Source: Christensenella sp. UBA3700 (GTDB taxonomy: Bacteria > Bacillota > Clostridia > Christensenellales > UBA3700). From it: a stretch of 23,058 bases of DNA. Shown piece after piece: positions 1 through 7,228 of the stretch (position 1 is the stretch's first letter; each line of letters opens with the position of its first letter). The notes below the pieces were generated by a model. That model saw nothing but the letters and a program-made list of their open reading frames with translations, did not search any database and was not told the origin of the DNA. The position numbers and the translations under genes were made by a program. The DNA lies in assembly GCA_002372775.1 (NCBI GenBank), contig DFIJ01000126.1, positions 3,096 to 26,153 of the forward strand. The letters run 5' to 3'.

Positions 1-843
1 CCAGGTACAACACCAGGACCAACTCTTGCAAGCAAGAGAGTAGATGAGAATTCTGGCGTTTCAGTTGAAACATCAGATGGAACAGCAATTCCTCAAGATA
101 TTACACTAAAGGTAGTAGTTAAGGCGGAAGTTACAAAGGTGGAAGGAAAAGTTGATCCAGCTTTAATTCAAGCAAAACTTAAAGATAAAGAAGTTATTGC
201 AAAAGTATATGATGTTAAATTAATTCAAACAATAGATGGAATTGCAAAAGAAATTCAACCATCTGAAATTAAAGAAGGTATGACAATCAAGGTTCAATTC
301 GAATTACCTAAGGATGTAAAGACAAAAGGATTGAGAATTCTACACGTTCATAATGATGGAACTATTGATGAAATCAATAATGTTGCATTAAATGGAAGAG
401 TAGTAACAGTTGAAGTAGCAAGCTTATCTGAATTCGTAATTGTCAATGAAGCATCTCATGGATTCTGTATTGGTTGGTTAGTATTCATCTTTGTAATGCT
501 TGAAATGCTATGTGCATGTGTATATGCAATCCTAAGATTTGGTTTAATTAAAGAAATCGTTGCTAAGTGCAAGTTAGATTCATTATATGGCAAGATGGAT
601 TTATTAACACTAATTGGATTATGTGTATGTGGAGCAATCTTCATATTTGCATTGATCGTTCTATGTTTACATCAATGTACTATTTCAATTATCTCATTCA
701 TTCTAACTACAATTATTTGTGGAGGCTTCTCATGCTTCTTTGTACAAGATGAGGGGATAATCAAAGAATTAAAGAAAGAACCACAACAAAGCATTGAAGA
801 CAAGGCTGATGACAAAGAAGTCGAAGAACCAAAGTCTGAATAA
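1..843 (+). CDS. Secreted surface protein, C-terminal part, with three-helix membrane module (5' partial)
   Basis: The frame is open from the first base, so the gene starts outside the window; 280 residues are visible. A Pro/Thr/Gly linker (residues 1-7) leads into a predicted beta-rich extracellular part (about 12-150) ending in SLSEFVIV, a pattern common at the end of repeat-type surface domains in Gram-positives. GFCIGW (154-159) opens a module of three hydrophobic helices (about 157-178, 201-223, 228-248) rich in cysteine (KCKLD and LCLHQC between and after helices). A short acidic, lysine-rich tail closes the protein and would be cytoplasmic if the N-terminal part is outside. The same module, about 58% identical by hand alignment, occurs in the protein at 2736. 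Function is not recognised; surface anchoring or signalling is inference. A GTG at 139 is an internal codon, not a credible start. It ends just before a strong terminator. Confidence 0.8.
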   Translation, partial: PGTTPGPTLASKRVDENSGVSVETSDGTAIPQDITLKVVVKAEVTKVEGKVDPALIQAKLKDKEVIAKVYDVKLIQTIDGIAKEIQPSEIKEGMTIKVQFELPKDVKTKGLRILHVHNDGTIDEINNVALNGRVVTVEVASLSEFVIVNEASHGFCIGWLVFIFVMLEMLCACVYAILRFGLIKEIVAKCKLDSLYGKMDLLTLIGLCVCGAIFIFALIVLCLHQCTISIISFILTTIICGGFSCFFVQDEGIIKELKKEPQQSIEDKADDKEVEEPKSE

Positions 844-860
844 TTAGAATCTTTTAATAT

Positions 861-898
861 ATAAGTCCCTTGAGTTAAAACTTGAGGGACTTATTTTT
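861..898 (+). terminator. Rho-independent terminator of the surface protein gene
   Basis: ATAAGTCCCT (861-870) pairs with AGGGACTTAT (885-894); inner TGAG/CTTG extends the stem through wobble pairs, and a T-run follows. It lies 17 nt after the stop codon at 841-843. Confidence 0.85.
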
Positions 899-917
899 AT
901 GCGAAAGGCCTACAGAA

Positions 918-953
918 CATATAAAAAGCGCCTTTCAAATCGAAAAGCGCTTT
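918..953 (-). terminator. Terminator of the GPH symporter gene (minus strand)
   Basis: Read on the minus strand, AAAGCGC and GCGCTTT (925-931 and 947-953) form a 7-bp stem whose 3' arm runs into TTTTTAT. It lies about 25 nt beyond the stop of the symporter gene. A second possible pairing, GAAAGGC (903-909) with GCCTTTC (930-936), overlaps it and is mutually exclusive. Confidence 0.7.
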
Positions 954-976
954 ATGTTTTATCGAAGTATTAAATT

Positions 977-2533
977 CTAATTATCTTTAACTTCATCTTT
1001 TACTTCATTAACAACAGGTGCTGCTACAACTGTATCTGAAGAAGGTGTTTCAGCTGCTGCTTCACGAGCTTTTAATTGAGCTATGATTTCTTCGTGTCTA
1101 GCGTTAGTCATTTTGCAGAATAAGAAAGGAATAGCTGAAAGTAATGCAGCAAGAGTAGAGAAAATGATTGTCCAACGAATAATTGGGTTTCTTACAGCTT
1201 CATCTTCTAATACGCTATAATCATCCCCAAGTCCATAGTAAGCATACATAGGTAAGGAAATACCCATTGACGCAACACCACCTAAATTCTCAAACATTGC
1301 TTGGAAATTTTGAGCAAAACCTTCTACACGCTTTCCGCTTTGTAATTGTATTTCATCTAAAGCATCTGCAGTAATTGAAGTTTGTAAGATGTATTGTGGT
1401 CCCATAGAAATATAGAAGAAGAACATAGGGATTAAGAAGAATAATAAGTGAAGATCGAAAACAAATGCCATAATGCCTGTTGCTATAGCACTTAGCAAAT
1501 ATACCCAAAAGGCTGACTTGCCATTTCCAAATTTCTTCATAATAAATGGAGATAAGAACATACCAATTGTGGCACCAAATGTAATTACGGTTGTTGCAAT
1601 GCCTTGATATACAACAGTTCCTGAGAATAGGTATACGAAAATCCATGTACCTGTTAATAATGCTACAACCCAATCTTTAACGCCTTTAAAAAATCTTGAA
1701 ATTGTTACTGCCCAGAAATCATAATTTCGGCTTACAAGTTTTAGGCCTTCAATAAACTTAACTTCTTCTTTCTCTTTCTTAGCAACAACAGCTCTTTCTT
1801 TTGTGAAGAATAATACCAATAATCCTAGTGCTAGAGAAACAATTGCAAAGATAGGGAATAATAATCTATATGCATCAATCTCCACAGTAGCTTTGTCACC
1901 ATATAATAAACCGGCTAATGTAGGGAATAATAACTGCAATAAAGATGGTCCAAGATTTGCAATAAATTCACTGATGGTTAAAATCTTATTTCTTTCTCCA
2001 GAGTGTTGAGAAATTACCTGAGATAGACCAGCGTATGTAGCTAATAACATTTGTTGTCCAATTAAGAATATGTTATAGAAGATACCAATAGATATCATCT
2101 TTGCTACTTTAGAGCCGTCTATAGGAACCCAGAAACATAGTCCTATAATACCTATAACTGTAGGGATACCGGCAAATACAATATATGGTCTTAGCTTTCC
2201 AAATTTTGTATTAGTATTATCCATAAGCCAACTTACAAGTGGAGTTTTTGCAATTCCTATGATTGTTGAGATTACGAATAAAATAGCAAAATCATTTGGT
2301 CCAATTCCATAAACTGGTCCTAATAAACCGACAGTAGCTGCAAGTTGGATATATTGACCAAACGCAGTTAACGTTTTAAAACCAATACCACCAAATGAAA
2401 AGGCTGCGATTTCTTTGTTTGGAACTTCATTGTTGCCACTTGGCTTGTTCCAATCTTTAACTATGCTTTTAATAGCAGTGCCAAGTTTAGTAAATACACT
2501 TTCTTTTTTCGATACATTTTGATTGTTTTCCAT
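977..2533 (-). CDS. GPH-family (MelB-like) sugar:cation symporter
   Basis: 518 residues with about twelve hydrophobic segments, placing it in the glycoside-pentoside-hexuronide:cation symporter branch of the major facilitator superfamily, which imports sugars with Na+ or H+. Family marks include the loop D-N-T-N-T-K-F-G-K-L-R-P-Y after the second helix region and the cytoplasmic GKRVEG segment (G-x-R-x-E-G) in the C-terminal half. Substrate cannot be read from the sequence. The start ATG (2531-2533) is preceded on the minus strand by TAGAGGG. The C-terminal tail of about 45 residues is charged and ends in EVKDEVKDN, a string also present in the tail of the divergent neighbour at 2736. Transcribed alone, divergent from that neighbour and ending in its own terminator. 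Confidence 0.88.
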   Translation of the reverse strand: MENNQNVSKKESVFTKLGTAIKSIVKDWNKPSGNNEVPNKEIAAFSFGGIGFKTLTAFGQYIQLAATVGLLGPVYGIGPNDFAILFVISTIIGIAKTPLVSWLMDNTNTKFGKLRPYIVFAGIPTVIGIIGLCFWVPIDGSKVAKMISIGIFYNIFLIGQQMLLATYAGLSQVISQHSGERNKILTISEFIANLGPSLLQLLFPTLAGLLYGDKATVEIDAYRLLFPIFAIVSLALGLLVLFFTKERAVVAKKEKEEVKFIEGLKLVSRNYDFWAVTISRFFKGVKDWVVALLTGTWIFVYLFSGTVVYQGIATTVITFGATIGMFLSPFIMKKFGNGKSAFWVYLLSAIATGIMAFVFDLHLLFFLIPMFFFYISMGPQYILQTSITADALDEIQLQSGKRVEGFAQNFQAMFENLGGVASMGISLPMYAYYGLGDDYSVLEDEAVRNPIIRWTIIFSTLAALLSAIPFLFCKMTNARHEEIIAQLKAREAAAETPSSDTVVAAPVVNEVKDEVKDN

Positions 2534-2553
2534 AATTTAGCCCTCTAGATAAA

Positions 2554-2582
2554 AGTATAACATTTTATATAAATTATTTAAA
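2554..2582 (-). promoter_or_regulatory. Candidate promoter of the GPH symporter
   Basis: On the minus strand a -35-like TTTAAA (2577-2582) is separated by 17 nt from TATACT (2554-2559) with an extended TGt before it. It lies 21 nt before the start codon. The -35 box is a weak match. Confidence 0.45.
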
Positions 2583-2626
2583 CACAATATTTTTTAAAAT
2601 ATTATGCCTATAATAGTTACGAATTT

Positions 2627-2640
2627 GACAAGAAATTGTC
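2627..2640. repeat. Short inverted repeat GACAA-GAAA-TTGTC in the divergent promoter region
   Basis: GACAA (2627-2631) and TTGTC (2636-2640) are perfect complements with a 4-nt spacer, between the symporter and the YjbR-repeat membrane protein genes. The right arm overlaps the -35 candidate of the plus-strand gene, so it could be an operator. Chance occurrence in AT-rich DNA is possible. Confidence 0.35.
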
Positions 2641-2664
2641 CTATATTAAGAAAAGCGATATAAT
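2636..2664 (+). promoter_or_regulatory. Candidate promoter of the YjbR-repeat membrane protein
   Basis: TTGTCC (2636-2641), 17-nt spacer, perfect TATAAT (2659-2664), about 70 nt before the start codon. A better -35 sequence, TTGACA (2625-2630), is too far from this -10 box. Confidence 0.55.
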
Positions 2665-2735
2665 GATAATGTAAAGTATAATACTAAGTAGTTAGTTAAA
2701 AATTGGACATTATATTTTAAGTGGGGGGTTTTTGT

Positions 2736-4277
2736 ATGGTTTTTAAACAAACAAAAATGAAGGCTGGTAGTTTAGCCTTCATGTTATCAATTATTTTAAT
2801 AGTTTTATTCATAGCAAGTTTTGTGCTTGTTTCTCATGAATTAATAATGAATAGAACGCAATACGCTTATGCTGATTCTGTAGAGCAGAATGTTGGTACT
2901 GATATAACAAATCCAAGTAACAACACTCCAACTCAAGATAATGCACAAGGATTCTGTGTTGGCTGGGTAGTATTTATTTTTGTGATTTTAGAATTACTTG
3001 CTGCTTGCTTATATGTAGTAGTTAGATTCCATTTATTAGATGAAGTTGTCAAGAAGTGTAAATTGGACTGTCTATTTACTAAGATAAATATGATGACATT
3101 TATTGGATTATGTGTATCAGGTTGTGTATTCCTATTCGCATTAATCGCATTATGCTTGCATCAATGTGCTATTGCAATAATTGCATTTATCTTTGCTTGG
3201 TTAATTTGCTTAGCATTCACATACTTCTTCCTATTAGATTATGGCTTCTTGGATAAGGTTTTAAAAGAATGTAAGAAGAAAGACAAAAAGCCTAAGGTTG
3301 AAAAGGTGAAAGATGAAGTGAAGGATGAACCTGTAGTTGCTGTAAACGAAGAGCCAGTTGAAGAAGATAAGGCTATAGAAGAAACAGAGGCCGAAGCTGA
3401 AAAAGAACTAGAAACAGAAAAGGCAGTCACAATCGAAGAGATTGAAGCAAAAGAAAAAGCTCATGAAGCTTTAACTCTAAAGGACAGTTTAGTTCTTGCT
3501 AAAGCAACAACATCATCTCATACATTCACAAAGAAGTATGTAGCTAATTATCTAAGAACAAAGGATATTGTAGAAGTTAACGAAAGAGCGAACTTCACAA
3601 GAACAGGATTACCACTAGCAGATACACATTATGTAGATGGAAAAGATGGTAAGAAGTGTTTTGCATATGTATATGAAACAGAAGGATCAATTATTCTATT
3701 AGCAAAGATGGATAAAGCATATGCAGAGAAGTTACAAGAGAAACATTCTCAAATTAATCTATCTGCATTCCCTAAGCAAAAGAATACATGGTATAGTTTA
3801 ATTATTGACGATACATATACAAAGGAAGAATTCGAAGATATCTTAGATGAGTTAATTGGTGAAGTAAAAGAAGATGCTGGTGTATCACTAAAAGAGAGTA
3901 TAGCACTAGCAAAAGCATCAACAGCACATTCATTTACAAAAGCATATGTATGTGAATATCTAAAAGATAGAAAGGATGTAGAGTTAAATACAAGAGAGAA
4001 CTATACAAAGACAGGATTGCCACTTGCAGATACACATTATGTAGAGAAAGATGGTAAGAAAGTATGCTTTGCGTATGTATATGAAATAGAAGGAACTCTA
4101 ATCCTACTTGCAAAGATGAACACAAAGTATGCAAACGAATTAAAGAAGAAGCATAAGCAAATTAACTTATCTGCATTCCCAAAACAAAAAGACACATGGT
4201 ATAGCTTAATTATTGATGAGACATATACAAAAGAACAATTCGATAAGATAATTGATGATATAATTGAGAATGCATAA
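2736..4277 (+). CDS. Membrane protein: signal peptide, three-helix Cys-rich module, two YjbR-like cytoplasmic domains
   Basis: 513 residues from ATG 2736, chosen over an upstream GTG at 2721 because the GGGGGG run at 2723-2728 is the only ribosome-binding-like sequence and fits this ATG. Order of parts: signal peptide (hydrophobic 13-32, possible cleavage after AYA at 46); short Asn/Thr-rich outer linker; GFCVGW (72-77) opening three helices (about 75-96, 119-141, 146-168); acidic Glu/Lys linker (about 170-245), predicted cytoplasmic; two tandem repeats (about 246-375 and 383-513). Each repeat contains LPLADTHYV, CFAYVYE, ILLAKM and INLSAFPKQK-TWYSLIID-TYTKE. This pattern (Lys near A-x-x-L, then W-Y-S-x-x-x-D) resembles the MmcQ/YjbR fold, whose biochemical role is not settled. 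The three-helix module matches the protein at 1-843. Function unknown; the fold assignment is by eye. Confidence 0.8.
   Translation: MVFKQTKMKAGSLAFMLSIILIVLFIASFVLVSHELIMNRTQYAYADSVEQNVGTDITNPSNNTPTQDNAQGFCVGWVVFIFVILELLAACLYVVVRFHLLDEVVKKCKLDCLFTKINMMTFIGLCVSGCVFLFALIALCLHQCAIAIIAFIFAWLICLAFTYFFLLDYGFLDKVLKECKKKDKKPKVEKVKDEVKDEPVVAVNEEPVEEDKAIEETEAEAEKELETEKAVTIEEIEAKEKAHEALTLKDSLVLAKATTSSHTFTKKYVANYLRTKDIVEVNERANFTRTGLPLADTHYVDGKDGKKCFAYVYETEGSIILLAKMDKAYAEKLQEKHSQINLSAFPKQKNTWYSLIIDDTYTKEEFEDILDELIGEVKEDAGVSLKESIALAKASTAHSFTKAYVCEYLKDRKDVELNTRENYTKTGLPLADTHYVEKDGKKVCFAYVYEIEGTLILLAKMNTKYANELKKKHKQINLSAFPKQKDTWYSLIIDETYTKEQFDKIIDDIIENA
3471..4268 (+). repeat. Tandem in-gene duplication of a ~130-codon YjbR-like domain
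   Basis: The segment coding from LTLKDSLVLAKA to ILDELI (about 3471-3863) is repeated as VSLKESIALAKA to IIDDII (about 3879-4268). The encoded copies are roughly two-thirds identical by hand alignment, with blocks LPLADTHYV and INLSAFPKQK identical, indicating an internal duplication followed by divergence. Confidence 0.85.
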
Positions 4278-4294
4278 TTAAACGATTGCGTTTG

Positions 4295-4328
4295 TAAGGC
4301 CTTGATGAGAAATCAGGGCCTTATTTTT
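4295..4328 (+). terminator. Terminator of the YjbR-repeat membrane protein gene
   Basis: TAAGGCCTTGAT (4295-4306) pairs with ATCAGGGCCTTA (4312-4323) over 12 positions with one G-T wobble, small loop, followed by TTTTTG. It lies 17 nt after the stop codon. Confidence 0.88.
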
Positions 4329-4339
4329 GTTTACAAAAA

Positions 4340-4362
4340 TACCACGTGCTAGGCGCGTGGTA
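4340..4362 (+). repeat. Left-end hairpin of the IS200-type remnant
   Basis: TACCACG (4340-4346) pairs with CGTGGTA (4356-4362), extended inward by a T-G wobble, around a loop including GCTAGGC. Its GC content stands out from the surroundings. It has no T-run after it, so it is not a terminator. Confidence 0.7.
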
Positions 4363-4386
4363 GAAGAAAAGGTTTACCGGTGTGAC

Positions 4387-4466
4387 ATAGACAAAAAAAA
4401 CTCCGAGTCTATATAATGTTTGGGACCTTGCCAATCGAAAACATCAATAGAATCGGAGGACATTAT
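4387..4466 (+). promoter_or_regulatory. Structured leader that can mask the tnpA ribosome binding site
   Basis: ATAGAC (4387-4392) pairs with GTCTAT (4407-4412). The loop contains CTCCGA (4401-4406), exactly complementary to TCGGAG (4453-4458), which holds the ribosome binding site of the tnpA remnant. ATAATGT (4413-4419) is complementary to ACATTAT (4460-4466), which covers the start codon. These last two pairings cross, so they are a pseudoknot or alternatives. IS200-family tnpA is known to be limited by leader structure that hides its ribosome binding site; applying that here is inference. Confidence 0.5.
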
Positions 4467-4620
4467 GATGACGAATCAGAATAATGCTACACAAAGTTTA
4501 GCACACATAAAATGGAACTGAAAATAACACTTAGTATTTGTTCCAAAAGTGTAGGAGAAAAGCATTTACGAGTCTAAAAGACTTGAGATACTAGAGATAT
4601 TGCGCCGTGCATGTCAATGG
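4465..4620 (+). pseudogene. tnpA: IS200/IS605 tnpA (Y1 transposase) N-terminal remnant
   Basis: From ATG 4465 the frame reads MMTNQNNATQSLAHIKWN, then stop, K, stop, HLVFVPK, matching the start of IS200-type transposases (T-x-S-L-x-H-T-K-W-N-C-K-Y-H-I-V-F-x-P-K). TGA at 4519 replaces the conserved Cys codon and TAA at 4525 the conserved Tyr codon, each one base away; TAG at 4552 and 4621 follow. Similarity continues to about LEILEILRRACQW. The catalytic HUH and Tyr region is absent, so the gene is dead. A TCGGAGG ribosome binding site remains 6 nt before the start. Confidence 0.8.
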
Positions 4621-4663
4621 TAGGGTATGAAAAAAGACTGGCGAAATGCGTCATAATTATTTG

Positions 4664-4704
4664 CATAAAAAAGTGGAGGTTAAATCAAAGAATAACCCCC
4701 ACTT
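4664..4704 (-). terminator. Terminator of the lipoprotein gene (minus strand)
   Basis: AAGTGGAGGTTA (4671-4682) pairs with TAACCCCCACTT (4693-4704) with one A-C mismatch. On the minus strand the second arm is followed by TTTTTTATG. The stem begins 22 nt beyond the stop of the lipoprotein gene. Confidence 0.75.
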
Positions 4705-4726
4705 CTTATGTTTAGTATCTAATGGA

Positions 4727-7228
4727 TTATGCTTCCGGTATAAATTCTACAATTGCATTGACATTAGATTCATTTAAGGCTCTATTTTCAATGTAATTTA
4801 GTTTTACAATGAAAGTTCCATTAGATTTTGCTGTGATCTTCTTTGTGCCTTCTAATACGTCATAATATGCGCTAGCAGTTCCTGAATATTCGATACTATT
4901 AATGTTGTAATCACCTTCAATATCAAATGTTAGTGTTTCGCCAACTTGAAGCTTAACTTGGCATATAGAACGTATTGCATAGTAGTTAGTATAATCTATA
5001 TTCTCAATTGTTTCTGCATCACCAGAATTCTTTGAAACAGTGAAATGATAATTTGTTCTGCTTGAAGTAGATAATCTAAATGCTAGTTCTGGATAGTAAT
5101 ATCTCTCTCCGTCTTGTTCTAAGTATTCTGCAAGATAAAAGATTTCATAAATCATATCATCGTCATTATTTACATATCTTAAAACGCCCATATTGTCTTC
5201 ATATTCAATAAGATATGTGTTTTCTTGAGAACTTAACATATCTAAATAAGCATTTACCTCATCGTCTGTTAATCCATAGATGAATACTAGGGAAGGGTTT
5301 TCGTTAAATCCTTCTATTATGTTGTACATTGCATGTGTTCCTTCTGGAGCTGGAATAGATATCTTATTATCTAGTTCTTCGTTGATAAAATCGCCGTCCC
5401 AAATATAACTGTAGTAGTTATCATTATCGTAAATGCTATATACAAGTGTATCTCCACCCTCAGTATCGCTAAAAACAGCTTTAACTTCTAAAATCTTATT
5501 ACTTGAAAGTTTGCGGAATAATACGCCTTCTCTGTCGACAGAAACGAAACCTGCATCATAGAATTTGTTATAGCAATAATTATAGATATTAGTATTACTA
5601 ATATGAGTTATGTAATATTTATTGCGTTCTTTTGTGGCAACGTAATCTGAAGTTTCATCATATTCTGGGAATCCTAAAGATACAAGTTCTTCAACGATTG
5701 CAGCGTTAGGATCCTGATTAGCTGTGATAATTGCAGGGATAGATTGTTCAAATACTCTAACGTTGGCGCCCATGTATGTTGAAAATTCACCTAATACTAA
5801 TTTGATTTTAAATTGATTAGGTAAGTTCTTTGATATGTACTCGTCAGTGAAATATGCGTTTTTGTCTAATAAAATAGTTGCAGTATCTGTTTCTACATAT
5901 ATTTGGATGTCGTCCAAATTGTCTACAGGTTCAGTAGTTCTACCATCCTTATCAATATAATAAATCAAAGGAACAATGTATCTTGATCTGCTATAGTCTT
6001 TCCAAACGTTAGTAGCTGTTAATAATCCACCAACTTTTGTGTCTGCGCAAATCCAGTTTCCATCAGCAAAATTATATTCTTTAGCTCCTTCTTTAACCGC
6101 AATTCCTGCGTTTTCAAAATCATCATTTTGTGAATGATCTTCGTCAGTTACAATAATAGAATAAATAATATCTTTTCCTAGAAGTGAAGAGAATTCATTA
6201 TATAAAGTACTGATAACGTTACTCTCTGTTCCTTCTTTGCTAATGAAACTTGCACCATTGATGTCTGTTGAGTTCATTCCAAGAGAATAGAATGCGTTAG
6301 CAAAAGTTGCACGCTCGGCGCTTGTTAATTGATGTGCTTTTCTTAAATCAGAATTCTTATACCACTTAGTATTACCAATAGTATATGTAATACCCTCATT
6401 TATATATGAATCAAAAGTTGGGTGAGATGCATCTTTAACAAGTTTTGTGTCAGTTTCTAAAACGAATTGACGCCATTCTTTTACTGAGCCATTACTAACT
6501 TCGACGTAGTCATTTTCTACTGTGTAGCAGTTTCTTGTTGGAAGATCGACTTCATCTTCATCTGTATACATGTCTAAAGTGTAATTTGGTGTAACCTTAG
6601 TCATATCATAATTAAGAATCATCTTTACATACCATGTTGTAGTTATAGTAGTTTCTGTTCCTTTTGTTAATCTAATATAGAAAGAAATATCTGCAGTAAT
6701 TAAATCGTTATCGTCAATGTTGATGGCCATACCAAGATTGAAACTATAATTGTACTTGTAATTGTCACCATCATCGCTTGTCTTCTTTGTGCCTGTTGCA
6801 AAATCAGCATACATTGTGCCTGTAACATCATAATAGTATTTTGTTCCAAAAGAGTAGCCGCTGCCGATTCTATTAAGGGCAGCTTTTAAGTATTGGAATT
6901 GCATCATTGGCGGAGTGTCATACTTTAATCCCTTTATGACGTCGCCAAGACTATCTGTGCTCTTATAAATCGAATCAATTGTATTAAGCGCAGAATCTGT
7001 TGTAGTGCTACCAGCCTCACTAATGCTAAATGGCATACTAGCATTAACACTTGATGTTGATGATACTGTCTTGAAACTCTTCTCAACTCCATTGAAAGCA
7101 AATTGAACTTTTTCATATTTTGTTGTAGGAAGAGAAATTTCTTCTTCGTCGTCCTTACATGCAATTAAATTTAAAGTGCCAATTAAAAGCACTAAGACGA
7201 TTAATAAAACTAAAAAAACCTTTTTCAT
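4727..7228 (-). CDS. Large orphan lipoprotein of unknown function
   Basis: 833 residues from ATG 7226-7228, preferred over the ATG nine codons upstream because AGGAGT (7236-7241 on the minus strand) sits 7 nt before it. The N-terminus MKK plus a hydrophobic stretch ends in LNLIAC with the lipobox cysteine at residue 24, followed by acidic KDDEEE, so it should be a lipid-anchored protein on the outer face of the membrane. The rest is rich in Asp, Tyr, Thr and Asn, without transmembrane segments, and the last ~90 residues (TFDIEGDYNINSIEYSG through IVKLNYIENRAL) look like a beta-sandwich module. I recognise no catalytic motif or named family. Monocistronic: own promoter candidate and own terminator. 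A substrate-binding role is possible, but no ABC transporter genes are adjacent. Confidence 0.8.
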   Translation of the reverse strand: MKKVFLVLLIVLVLLIGTLNLIACKDDEEEISLPTTKYEKVQFAFNGVEKSFKTVSSTSSVNASMPFSISEAGSTTTDSALNTIDSIYKSTDSLGDVIKGLKYDTPPMMQFQYLKAALNRIGSGYSFGTKYYYDVTGTMYADFATGTKKTSDDGDNYKYNYSFNLGMAINIDDNDLITADISFYIRLTKGTETTITTTWYVKMILNYDMTKVTPNYTLDMYTDEDEVDLPTRNCYTVENDYVEVSNGSVKEWRQFVLETDTKLVKDASHPTFDSYINEGITYTIGNTKWYKNSDLRKAHQLTSAERATFANAFYSLGMNSTDINGASFISKEGTESNVISTLYNEFSSLLGKDIIYSIIVTDEDHSQNDDFENAGIAVKEGAKEYNFADGNWICADTKVGGLLTATNVWKDYSRSRYIVPLIYYIDKDGRTTEPVDNLDDIQIYVETDTATILLDKNAYFTDEYISKNLPNQFKIKLVLGEFSTYMGANVRVFEQSIPAIITANQDPNAAIVEELVSLGFPEYDETSDYVATKERNKYYITHISNTNIYNYCYNKFYDAGFVSVDREGVLFRKLSSNKILEVKAVFSDTEGGDTLVYSIYDNDNYYSYIWDGDFINEELDNKISIPAPEGTHAMYNIIEGFNENPSLVFIYGLTDDEVNAYLDMLSSQENTYLIEYEDNMGVLRYVNNDDDMIYEIFYLAEYLEQDGERYYYPELAFRLSTSSRTNYHFTVSKNSGDAETIENIDYTNYYAIRSICQVKLQVGETLTFDIEGDYNINSIEYSGTASAYYDVLEGTKKITAKSNGTFIVKLNYIENRALNESNVNAIVEFIPEA

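Larger units (their letters stand above)
4335..4660 (+). mobile_element. Decayed IS200/IS605-type insertion sequence, left part
   Basis: This otherwise gene-free stretch contains, in order, a left-end-type hairpin (4340-4362), a structured untranslated leader (4385-4464) with a ribosome binding site, and a broken tnpA start. That order matches IS200/IS605 elements, which carry subterminal hairpins rather than terminal inverted repeats. The transposase is cut after about 52 codons, and no right end or tnpB is recognisable. Exact borders are unclear; a TTAC at 4331-4334 lies just upstream but I cannot show it is the cleavage site. It sits between the terminator of the upstream gene and that of the minus-strand lipoprotein gene, disrupting neither. 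Confidence 0.65.

Noticed and set aside
139..843. A coding region starting at GTG 139
   Set aside because: The same frame is open from base 1 without a stop, there is no ribosome binding site before 139, and the upstream residues continue the same domain; it is an internal codon of a 5'-truncated gene.
3471..4268. Repeated DNA as a CRISPR or satellite array
   Set aside because: There are only two copies of a ~390-nt unit in one open reading frame; this is protein domain duplication.
4340..4362. GC-rich hairpin as a terminator
   Set aside because: There is no following T-run, a full terminator stands just upstream at 4295-4328, and its position fits an IS200-type left end.
4519..4527. Recoding of TGA and TAA (selenocysteine or alternative code) to rescue tnpA
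   Set aside because: More stops follow at 4552, 4621 and 4654, the catalytic region is absent, and intact genes in the window use TGG for Trp and TGA or TAA as normal stops.
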